Shown in pieces: positions 9,600 to 18,357 of a stretch of 64,000 nucleotides of DNA (position 1 is its first letter; each line of letters begins with the position of its first letter). The notes beneath the pieces were generated by a model that saw only the letters and a list, made by a program, of their open reading frames with translations, was not told the origin of the DNA and made no database searches. A program made the position numbers and the translations under genes. The stretch comes from Chionoecetes opilio (lineage: Eukaryota; Arthropoda; Malacostraca; Decapoda; Majidae): positions 161,708 through 225,707 of the forward strand of contig JACEEZ010020920.1 of NCBI GenBank assembly GCA_016584305.1. Direction: 5' to 3'.

Positions 9600-10020
9600 C
9601 AACGTCGTCCAACGCACCAACATTTTTTACACATTTCTCGCCTATTGGTCTGATACTTGTGCAAACTTCTCTGTTGAGGCACAGCTTTCTTGCTGCACCC
9701 ATCAAGGATGCAAGTGTATACCATTATCGCAAAAAAAATCTATCAGAAACACCCAAAATTTTTTCAAGTACATGTTTATTGCCTAAATTTACGGGGTATT
9801 CTATGTGCGCGGGAGGGAGGAAGCTCCTGGGGTGACGTCACCGAGCCATGGTGCCGGTTTGTCTGCCAGTTGCCAGTAGCATTTTCGAAGCTCGGAGAAT
9901 TTACAGATTTTGATTGCGGATTATTCAAAATCGGCTGACTGGATGCAAAAAGTGACAAAAATATTGTGATACGTCGATAATGGCAATATTCTAACTACAT
10001 CAAATCAGGAATGATGAAAT
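9600..10020. other. Unassigned sequence with one TGACGTCA palindrome
   Basis: No domain or element boundary is evident. GGTGACGTCACCGAG at 9832-9846 repeats the CRE-like palindrome seen at 7091, 8755 and 10505. Confidence 0.4.
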
Positions 10021-10245
10021 GGTCTGGACGATTACTTTAAGTCCAGGGATATTATATCATAATCCTTATCATTACTCCCCGTCGCATAAACTATCTCAAT
10101 AAAAACTCAATAATTGGTGAGACATTACCTACCCTTGGTGAATCTATGTTGGGAATCTTTTGACCAAACCATGTTTTTTCTAAATGCTCTCCAATGTTTT
10201 TTGCAATAATAGATTCCAATAATTTACCTACCACTGACTTTAGAC
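10020..10245 (-). pseudogene. CR1/L2-type LINE copy 1, RT fragment left of the hAT
   Basis: The minus strand encodes SVVGKLLESIIAKNI..HLEKT, the conserved reverse-transcriptase block after the NYRPVSLTS motif. The same DNA occurs uninterrupted at 47868-48070, which gives the empty-site sequence. The segment ends where the hAT begins, with CTTTAGAC as the target duplication (10238-10245), and continues on the far side at 18333-18357 and 20899-21223. Confidence 0.8.
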
Positions 10246-10794
10246 CAGGGGTTTTCCCAAGTGGGCGATATCGACCCCCAGGGGTCGATGGGACCATCCC
10301 AGGGGTCGATGAATCGCCAGGGGGGCGAAAGGGGGTCAATAAATGGCTAGGGGGTCGATGATTACTAGGGGTCGATGAATAGCTAGGGGAGGAAAGTTTT
10401 TAGCACGCAACACTGCCAAAAACCGTTATGCGAGTGGTACCAAAACCCCCCTCTGCGTCACCCTGACATAGAGATGGCTTTGACTTGGCTCGGTTTCTAG
10501 TCTGTGACGTCACGTTGGATCTGTACCCCGCCCCTCGCACCCTCCACACACACACCCCTCTCTCTCCCCTCCTCTGTCCCAAGGCCGTACCATACGTGAA
10601 ATATTCCTGTCCGCTTCCCGTATTGAGTAAGCGAGCGTATTCCCCCTCGTCGTTGTTGAGTGGACAGCCAGTAGGCCAGTACCTTCTCAACACGCATAAC
10701 ACAAGGAGTGGCGTCAATGAACTGAGTGTTGTGACTAGATATTGAATTTGCCTGTAACAGACATAATGGCAATGCTAATGCTAAGAGGAAGTGC

Positions 10795-11034
10795 GACAAT
10801 ATTAACAAGAATACCTTGAATATTTTAAGGCACTGAAAGAAAAAATGAAAAGTCGATCAATATCAAGACTTTTTTCAAAGCCACCTGCCAAGACTACTGT
10901 ATACAGTAGTCTTTGCACCTGCCAATGCTGATAATGAAGGAGGCTTGAAAGCACTCATACAACATTTCCCTCATCATTGCAAAGAAAGGAAAATCGCAAA
11001 CTATTGGTGAGGAAATCATTATTCCAGCAATTAA
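10795..11034 (+). pseudogene. hAT transposase, N-terminal part
   Basis: One frame reads EYFKALKEKMKSRS, then SRLFSKPPAKTT. After a broken stretch a second frame reads HSYNISLIIAKKGK, then SQTIGEEIIIPAI. These are the segments that follow the BED zinc finger in ZBED5/FAM200-like hAT proteins (...YF..LK..., ASY..A..IAK..KPHTIGE.LI.P..). The BED finger itself I cannot see, and there are stops and at least one frameshift between the blocks. The frame is then cut at ATTAA by the TTAA insertion and resumes at 15117. Confidence 0.75.
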
Positions 11035-11037
11035 CCC

Positions 11038-11190
11038 TTATAGTCAGGCAGATAGGTGTAACAATTGTGGGTTTATACGTACAAGCATGAATTTGGCACA
11101 GTCATAGATAATAGTTTAATGAATAATTCCAGATATGGACCCACCACGAAACGTCCTATGGTAGCCGTGGCAGCCATTTTACAAAATGGC
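11038..11190 (+). repeat. Left 150-bp inverted repeat of the inner unit
   Basis: It starts TTATAGTCAGGCAGATAGGT and runs through GGCACAGTCATAGATAAT to AGCCATTTTACAAAATGGCC, matching 13904-14056 in reverse complement with only scattered differences. Confidence 0.9.
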
Positions 11191-11871
11191 CGCTTTTAGT
11201 CTAGTGGCTTGATAGGGGTCTCGTGCACCCCTCCCGAAATATACTTCTCATTGGTGTCTATAGATAGGAAACAATGTGTAGAAAATGATTTGCTATGTTA
11301 AATAGTTGAAAAAATGTCCCACGTATCATTTTTATGCAAATTAGTGCCGCCATTACCAAAAACTCTATATTCGCCTATATCTCGGCCAATATTGCAGATA
11401 ACTGAGCAAATAAGGTGTCTAGACCTATGTTTTCAGGACAAGGATTTAAAAAAACCATTTAAAATGTGATCTGTTTACACCAAAGAGTTTTGCATATGAA
11501 CCTTTAGAAATACATTTATTAGTGTCCATGTTGTGAGTGATAATAAAGTTTTTATTTATTTATTGCAACTTGTTATCGTATCCTATCTGTCCTCATATCT
11601 TATCATATCTTTTTTTTTCAGTTGGTGTTTCGAACAGCGAAATGTCTAAGAGTTATTAGCTAGTGGATCCACAGCAACCTGGACAATCAAAGGCGTAGTA
11701 CAGACGGATTGGAACAAGTGCGTTTTGTGCCAAAAAATCACACGGGAAAGTTTGCAATGCCCAGCATAATCAAAACGGCACGATGTTGGAGTTGGTTATT
11801 CTACCATTACCTTCAACATCAGACGTTTCAATGAACTTCACGAATTACGATGCAACTAGAATTAGGACGCC

Positions 11872-13795
11872 TTGATGACGGGAATGGCATTGAAGCTACG
11901 TTTCTGGAGAACATGCCAAGTGGCACAAATCCTGCATACAAAATTCAATAATATAAAACTACAACGAGCAGAAAAAAGGAAATGCACACAGGGTTGCGAC
12001 CCTGATGCTACTACAATCCAGAAATACACTCGTCAAGTCGCTCATCATGAAGTGGCAGCATCGGATGTCTGTTTTTATGCGAAGATGTGTCAACTTCCGA
12101 CAACTCCGTGAGGCATCAACTTTTCGTCTAGATTCCCGCGTACGAAGATGTGCATTAGACCTGCAGGATGAGAGGCTACTTGCAAAATTGAGTGCTGGGG
12201 ATATGGTCGCACAAGATGCAAAATATCATCCAAGGTGTCTTGTTTCACTTTGCAACAAAACTAAATCATTACAAGATAAACAAAAGATGGACACAACTGA
12301 TAAGGTCAACCATGGGATTGCACTAGCCGAGTTGCTGTCATTTATCGATGAAACAAGAATAGATGAAGAGCATGCCCCTGTTTTAAGCTTGCAGATCTCG
12401 TCAAACTTTATTCTAATCGTCTAGAACAACTTGGAGTGGAGCAGCATGTCAGACAACATAGCACGAGAAAAAAAATCGTATCCTGGCCCAAATCCCATAC
12501 CTTACGGCTCATGAGGAAGGGCGTGATATACTACTTGCATTTGATAAAGATGTAGGACCTGCCCTCCGTAAAGTCTGCAAAGAAGACTACGATGACGAAG
12601 CCATATGTATTGCAAGGGCAGCGAAGATAATACGTAGAGAAATGTTCCAAACTGCAGCTACATTCACAGGTTCATTTGATGAGGACTGCCAAGTAAAATC
12701 AGTACCTCAGTCACTGTTGACTTGTGGCCATGATCCTCGACGGCCCCAACATCAAGTCTCAATCAGGTGATGGTGTAACCCAAGCAACCCTCAGCACAGC
12801 TCAGTTGTTGCAGTACAATAGCTCCATCCGTCGCAGAGTGGGTAGTACCACTGTGCGTCACACAAAGACAGAGAAACCCCATTGCCCATCTACGTGGGAC
12901 TCACAGTCCATGCAAGGACTCGGAAACGTGACCTCATTGAGATGCTCTTTGATCTCGGACTGTCCATCTCCTATGACCGAGTGATGGCAATCTCCACATC
13001 CATGGGAAACAGAGTGTGTGAGCAGTATCACCGAGATGAGGTAGTGTGTCCACCCAATCTACGCGAGGGCTTATTCACAACGGCAGCGGTTGATAATATC
13101 GACCACAATCCGAGCTCCACAACGTCGACAGATTCCTTTCACGGTACTGGGATATCACTTTTCCAGCACCCCAGTCTGCAAAATAATGGGACGGACCGCA
13201 AGGAACACAGCGTCCTTGAACAGCCATCTACTACCACTATACTGTCAGAGCTCCCAGAGTCCTACACCTGTGTTCGTCCGCTGGTATTACCTCGGAAGGA
13301 TCCTCCACTCCCAAGGTGATGGTCCATTGAGAGTGATGGGCAGGAGATCACCCAGGCATTGCACCAAGAGTATGGGTGAGTACTTGTAACATTCTAACAT
13401 AATACCATGCCATAAGAACGTGATGCAATAACATTATTGTTATACCATGAGTAAATGTTTGATTGTTTTCTGACAATTCTAATGTACTTTGCTTAATTTA
13501 CAGATGGCTGGATACTGTGAAACAGAGGTACAGTAACTTATCATGGGCAGCCTACCATGCCAGTAAGGAGTCAGGACAAGATAATCTGCCGGCGATCACA
13601 GCACTACTTCCCCTCTTTCCGACGAATCCAAGTCTGTTGATATGATACGGCACTCCATGGACGTGATTAAAAAAGCGTGATGGAAGTCAACCAAGGACAG
13701 AAACCAGTGATCCCTGTGATCAACCACTCTACACCATCTTCAAGCATATACATGGACTTGGTCATCAACGTGGTTTTTAATTGTGGTCCTTTGGA
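11872..13795 (+). pseudogene. Uncharacterised repeat-borne gene (LSAGDMVA / DNIDHN family)
   Basis: Broken frames in one direction give, in order: RRCALDLQDERLLAKLSAGD, YHPRCLVSL (12110-12270), EGRDILLAFDKDVGPALR and CIARAAKIIRREMF (12500-12650), AQLLQYN, then PIYVGLTVHARTRKRDLIEM, SISYDRVM, GLFTTAAVDNIDHNP and SFHGTGISLFQHP (12882-13170), ELPESYTCVRP, an intron, ITALLPLF, MIRHSMDVIKKA and a last QPLYTIFKHIHG block. From memory, this block order belongs to large multi-copy proteins found in many invertebrate genomes without a described function; I know no family name. The intron 13376-13503 (GG|GTGAG...TTACAG|A) keeps the frame EYG|WLDTV. The C-terminal third of the usual protein is missing. 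About five frameshifts. Confidence 0.7.
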
Positions 13796-13903
13796 GATTA
13801 CAATTATGGCATATATATGTATCTAGAGTCATTTCATTAGAACATAAAGAAGCAATTGTGTCGTCCGGTTAAAAATGATCGCGGTCAAAACGGTCATTTT
13901 GTA

Positions 13904-14056
13904 AAATGGCTGCCACGGCTACCATAGGACGTTTTCGCGGTGGATCCATATCTGGAATTATTCATTAGATTATTATCTATGACTGTGCCAAAGTTCATGC
14001 TTGTACGTTCTAAACCCACAATTCTATGATGGATACACCTATCTGCCTGACTATAA
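13904..14056 (-). repeat. Right 150-bp inverted repeat of the inner unit
   Basis: Mirror of 11038-11190, ending CACCTATCTGCCTGACTATA. TATA stands on the outer side of both repeats, so a TA or TATA duplication is possible for the inner unit. Confidence 0.9.
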
Positions 14057-15112
14057 GCAGGTTGCTCAACAAAATTGTTGAGGCACATTCAGCCATTTTA
14101 AAAACATATTAAATGCAGGTTCTGAATGAAGTATCCTTGTTCAGGCTGCTCAACAGCATTATAGATGTTAGCCTAGTGTATAAGTTTCCCAATATATGGC
14201 TTTGCGTTGAGGATATGACTCATTGTAAAAAAGGGAACACGGCCAGGTGGACTCTGTAGATTTTCTTTGTGTTTCTCTCCTCATCTAGTGTGATATAGGT
14301 AAGTAATCATTCTTTTTTTGTTTATATTTTGACATTTAAATGTCGGTGACAATAATGAGTAGCAATTGTGATTGATTTGTGATGACTATGATATAATACC
14401 AGCACTCTAAATGTTAGTCAACAATTTTGTTGAGCGGCCCAGTTATGGTAAAATTTGTGGATCTTTGTTTGTGTTACAAAATATGTTGTAGGTCATGTTC
14501 TTCTAGAATCATTCATGATTTGCTCTAATACCAAGGCAAAACTACGTTATGTACTGGTATGTACTGATTTAAACGAAAAAAAAAGAAAAAACTATTTATT
14601 GGCGAAAATGTTGGATCTTTCAATATCAACAAAGGGTCTTTCAATATCAACTATAAGGAGTTGCTCAAAATTATTTGACTTCTCATTTATTTACATATAG
14701 TGATCGTTTTTTAATGCTCAATTATGTATTTTGGGATCAACAAATATTTATATAGATTGTTTGTGAAAAGAGAAGGACATTTTTTTTTCTTTCAAAAACG
14801 AATCTGCATTTCCATATGTCGTTGTTTCATCACTTAAACAAAGAAAAATACAACATCAGCTTATGAAGATATCAAATACCTAAAAAAAACTTAGTTTTCT
14901 TATGTTTTCCTAGTTACAAATATAAATAAAAAATATTGAGTAAGTAACCATAACTGGGCAGCTCAACAAAATTGTAGAGGTTCATAACATAAGAATCATG
15001 ATGTATTAAAAAAAATGTTCCTAGTAAAAGTTGTTTCTTACTTATAAAAATAAAGGAAAATGTCATTAAATATTTTTTTTCTAAACAAACTCTATAAGTG
15101 CCCATTAAAGGG
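14057..15112. repeat. Filler with repeated CTCAACAATTTTGTTGAGC palindromes
   Basis: A near-palindromic 19-mer around CAACAAAATTGTTG appears at about 14064, 14417 and 14960, the last two in opposite orientation and each continuing into GGCCCAGTTATGG or its complement. This makes an inverted pair spanning about 14413-14985, which may be a small element of its own. No coding content. Confidence 0.65.
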
Positions 15113-15116
15113 TTAA

Positions 15117-15375
15117 AGAGGTTATTGAAACTGTCATGAAGAAAGACTCTCAACCTGTTCTTAAAAATCTGGCATTAAGTAACAATACTGTACAAAGGCG
15201 AATTGATGAAATGGCTGATGATGTGGAAAAAACCTTGGTATCTGAGCTTCTACACACTAAGTTTTCTCTACAACTCGATGAGTCGACTTTCGGCAGCTCA
15301 GATCTTCTCATGGCCTATGTAAGGTATTACAGCCGAAGTCATAAGTGCATCATTGACGAATTTTTGTTTGCCAAG
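15117..15375 (+). pseudogene. hAT transposase, first catalytic block
   Basis: The frame reads KEVIETVMKKDSQPVLKN, then LSNNTVQRRIDEMADDVE, KFSLQLDESTFGSSDLLM, YVRYYSR and EFLFAK. In ZBED/FAM200-like hAT transposases, the RRI..M..D block and the Q.DES block with its catalytic aspartate come in this order. No stop within the piece. It is cut after FAK by a TA-target element and continues at 16907. Confidence 0.85.
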
Positions 15376-15397
15376 TACAGTATATATATATATATTT

Positions 15398-15439
<42 letters not shown>

Positions 15440-15747
15440 TATATATATATATTATATATATATTATATATATATATATACACTCAAGCCTCGGGTTTCGA
15501 ACGTCTCCCTTTTTGAACAAATCGGTTCCCGAACAGAATTTCAAACTCATAATTGCACCGGTTGCCGTACGATAACTCGGTTGCCGAACAAGGTATCTGG
15601 CAACTGTGTGCGTCACTGGCGTCAGTCTCGCTGCGGCCCTCACTTAGTAAGCATCCGCTACGAACTGTTCTTTGATTTTGATCATTTTTCTTGTGTTGTG
15701 CATTATTTTGGTATTATTTTACACCTGGACCGAAACTCCCTACCGAA

Positions 15748-16185
15748 GATAACACTAAAGTCGCCAGGACAACTTTTTTTTCGATTTACAGACGTGTGGT
15801 GGCATTAATACTTACATTTATATATCCATGATTTCAGGAAGATTAGAAGGGGCTATCTAGAGAGTCTGTGTCATTTTGTGTCATATTACGGCTATAAATG
15901 AACAAATTACTAAAATATCACCGGAGTGGCGACCAACACTAAGGTATGTTCTGAGTGTCCTTCCGCCGTCGTCGTCACCCGAAAAAAAACGAGTAGCGAG
16001 ATTTGAAACCGTATATACTTGCAGATACAAAGCATAAAACAACACTGAAACAGAGTAGATTATACAGTCATGATATAAACTACTGTGTATCATCTTCATT
16101 GGCACATACACATCAGTATTGATGCTATAATTCGTAATATTTGGCGGCTGGCGACATTATTGCAGCTGGCGACTAAAGTGTTATC
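15748..16185. repeat. Inner inverted repeat pair (GATAACACTAAAGTCGCCAG)
   Basis: The 20-mer at 15748-15767 is matched at 19 of 20 positions by the reverse complement of 16166-16185. The 400 bp between have no coding signal. This looks like a small insertion within the mariner-type element. Confidence 0.6.
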
Positions 16186-16189
16186 TACA

Positions 16190-16750
16190 GTACACAATTG
16201 GAGGTCTGGTTTCTGTTTATCTTATTGGATTCTAGGAAACATTCTCTCTATGGGCTTCCGTCGCAAATCATTACTTTTGGAGATGTTCCTGTTGATCAAC
16301 ATCTTCATCAACATGAACATGTTGTTCATAGGGAGGCGAGAGACAAGTGTTTGCTTACGTGCGGCGTGCCTCTCACTCTTCTTCCTTTTTTGACCTGCAT
16401 GGCCTGTCTTGCCTTACCGCGGACACTCGTTTAATGCAGATTTGGCTTTAGTTAGGAGGTTAAAGCGTGGGATTAGGTTAGGTTAGGTTAGTGAGTGACT
16501 AAAAAGGGGGGGTTAGGTTATCATTACTTTTGGAGATAATGACATGTTGTTCATAGGGGGATGAGAGACAAGTGTTTACGAGCACCTCACTCTTCTTCCT
16601 CTTGTGACCTGCACCGCCTCTGTTCTTCCCTTACCGCGGACACTTATCTAATGTAGATTTGGCTTTATTTAGGAGGTTAAAGCGTGGGATTAGGTTAGAT
16701 TAGGTTAGTGAGTGAGTCAAAAGGGGGGGGTTAGGTTAGCTTAATTTTCA
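16190..16750 (+). repeat. MITE A relative with 240-bp tandem duplication
   Basis: It begins like the arm of MITE A (TTATTGGATTCTAGGAAAC, then ATTACTTTTGGAGAT). The block from ATTACTTTTGGAGAT to the GGGGGGTTAGGTTA motif then occurs twice, at about 16270-16510 and 16518-16735. Short TTAGGTTAGGTTAGG runs appear in each copy (also at 5343-5420). They are too short to be telomeric arrays. Confidence 0.7.
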
Positions 16751-16906
16751 TTCATGTAAAAAAAGGTCTTTATTTTTGGGGTCAGGAACGGATTAATCCC
16801 TTTTACATTGTTTCTTATGGAAAAATGTGTCTCGGTTTTAGAACAATTCGGCTTTAGAACAACTGTTAGGAACGAATTAAGTTCGAAAACCGAAGGCATG
16901 TCTGTA

Positions 16907-18056
16907 TCTTAAAGCTGATTCAAAAGGTGAGGCAATTTTTCAGTGTTTGGAGAAATATTTTGAGAAACACGATATACCTCTCAGTAATATTATTGCAGTA
17001 GCTACTGATGGTGCACCACCGATGGTTGGCCGCTACAGAGGATTTGCTACTTTACTCAGGGGAAAAGTGCCTGATGTACATTGTGTATTACACAGACAAC
17101 ATCTTGTAGCCAAGAAATTCAGTGGTGAACTGCATGATGCCTTGAAAGTGTGCATCAGATCAATTAACAAAATCAGAGCACAGCCACTCAAATCACGATT
17201 GTTTGCAATGCTGTGTGAAAAGAATGATGAATTTTTTAGCCAATTACTCTAGCACACCAAGGTAAGGTAGCTGTCTAGGGGTCACAGCTTGCAAAGACTT
17301 GTAGACTTATACAACTCAACTGTACTGTTTCTAGCAGATGTAGAACCATCTCTATGTGAAGAGTTAAAAAAGTGTAGGAATGCTCTGTTCTATTTGGCAG
17401 ACCTATATGCAAATTTTAATGAGAAACAGAAACGTCTGCAGGGTAAAGATGTTACCATTATTCAGGCCAGGACAATTATACTGGGCTTCCAAGGCAAGCT
17501 AAGCTTGTTTAAAGCTTCATTGGCACGTAGAGATTTTCAGTATTTTTCGAACTTACAACAGTTAGGAGAAAGTGAAAGCATTTCAGATGGTGACATAGAA
17601 ACATACATAACTCACCTAGACAATTTAATTGAAGACCTTAAAGTGCGCTCTGAAGACCTGGAGAAAATGCACGTGCCTGAATGGATTCTTACACCATTTG
17701 ACTTGGAAGTACAAAATGCAGACATTGACTCACAATTGCAGGAAGAATTCATTCACATGACTATGGATCTCGAAGCAAGTGCATTGTTCGGAAGGAAAAG
17801 CCTCCGTGACTTTTGGAGCAATGAAAATAATGTTGCTAAATACCCTCAACTTTGTGCAGTGGTCGAGTCATTTTTACTTGCTTTTCCAAGTTCATACATG
17901 GTTGAAGCAGCTTTTAGTCATGCAAATGCAATTCTAACAAAGCAGAGGGGCAGACTGAACCTGGAAGAGTGTGGCGACCTACGACTAAAACTCACTAATC
18001 TCCAACCTAATATCAGTGCCCTGGCTGAAGCCCATCAGGTGCATCCTTCACATTAA
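16907..18056 (+). pseudogene. hAT transposase, catalytic core and dimerisation domain
   Basis: The frame reads LKADSKGEAIFQ, FEKHDIPLSNIIAVATDGAP, VHCVLHRQHLVAKK, then after one or two single-base indels near 17250-17275 LQRLVDLYNS, FYLADLYANFNEKQKRLQG and, at the end, FWSNENN, YPQLCAVVESFLLAFPSSY and EAAFSHANAILTKQR. TDGAP and the H....H block belong to the DDE core, and the end is the hAT dimerisation domain, all as in ZBED/FAM200-like proteins. It stops at TAA 18054-18056, about 275 bp inside the right terminus. Damage is limited to the indels, so this copy is not ancient. Confidence 0.85.
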
Positions 18057-18357
18057 TGATTTCAACTTCAAAAAAAGATATGTTATATTATGACTGATAA
18101 ATATTTTTCTATTACTGCTTATTCCCTTTTAAGCATACCACTACTACTACTACTAATAATAATAATACTACCTATAAGAACTACTATAATTCCCGACATT
18201 CATTTCATCATAACATGTATGTATTACATTTTTTTTTCATAACATGTTATTTTCATTTAAATGTTTGGGGGTCGATGAAAAATTTGAAACTTTATAAGGG
18301 AGTCGATGACCTGAAGAGTTTGGGAACCCCTGCGTTAGACTAACGGGTCGATAAATT

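Larger units (their letters stand above)
11035..15112 (+). mobile_element. TTAA-target element carrying an uncharacterised gene
   Basis: The 4.08-kb insert is flanked by TTAA at 11031-11034 and 15113-15116, and its ends are CCCTT...AAAGGG. Removing it with one TTAA rejoins the hAT frame as PAI|KEVIET. TTAA targets and CCC/GGG ends are typical of piggyBac-type elements; Kolobok elements also use TTAA. Inside, 150-bp inverted repeats at 11038-11190 and 13904-14056 bracket the gene at 11872-13795, leaving about 1 kb of further sequence on the right. So the insert may be a composite of two related TTAA elements. Confidence 0.8.
15378..16904. mobile_element. Tc1/mariner-type element, non-coding
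   Basis: TA stands on both sides (15376-15377 and 16905-16906), and removing the insert with one TA restores the hAT frame as FAKY|LKADSKGEA. The right end, read inwards, is CAGACATGCCTTCGGTTTTC; the left end has the matching CTCAAGCCTCGGGTTTCGAA, but pushed inwards by about 100 bp of AT repeat (15380-15480) that has grown inside the terminal repeat. I see no transposase. It carries a further inverted-repeat unit and a MITE A relative. Confidence 0.8.
10246..18332 (+). mobile_element. hAT transposon (ZBED/FAM200-like), heavily invaded
   Basis: The termini are CAGGGGTTTTCCCAAG at 10246 and, inverted, CAGGGGTTCCCAAACT ending at 18332: the classic hAT CAGGGGTTC.CAA terminus. The flanking octamers CTTTAGAC and CGTTAGAC match at 7 of 8, and the second equals the empty site seen in another LINE copy at about 48052. 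Subterminal GGGGTCGATGA repeats occur at both ends. Transposase pieces lie at 10795-11034, 15117-15375 and 16907-18056. Removing the TTAA element and the mariner-type element rejoins these pieces in frame at both junctions. Confidence 0.9.

Noticed and set aside
8842..9623. Gly/Trp/Val-rich proteins of up to 216 residues
   Set aside because: Three frames are open at once over a C-rich minisatellite; no start context, domain or splice signal.
10400..10808. Overlapping frames of about 100 residues on both strands
   Set aside because: They lie in the non-coding 5' part of the hAT and do not match its BED finger or any other domain.
16470..16735. Telomere-like TTAGG runs
   Set aside because: Only two or three TTAGG units at a time, within a MITE-derived repeat that is also seen in plain form at 5343-5420.
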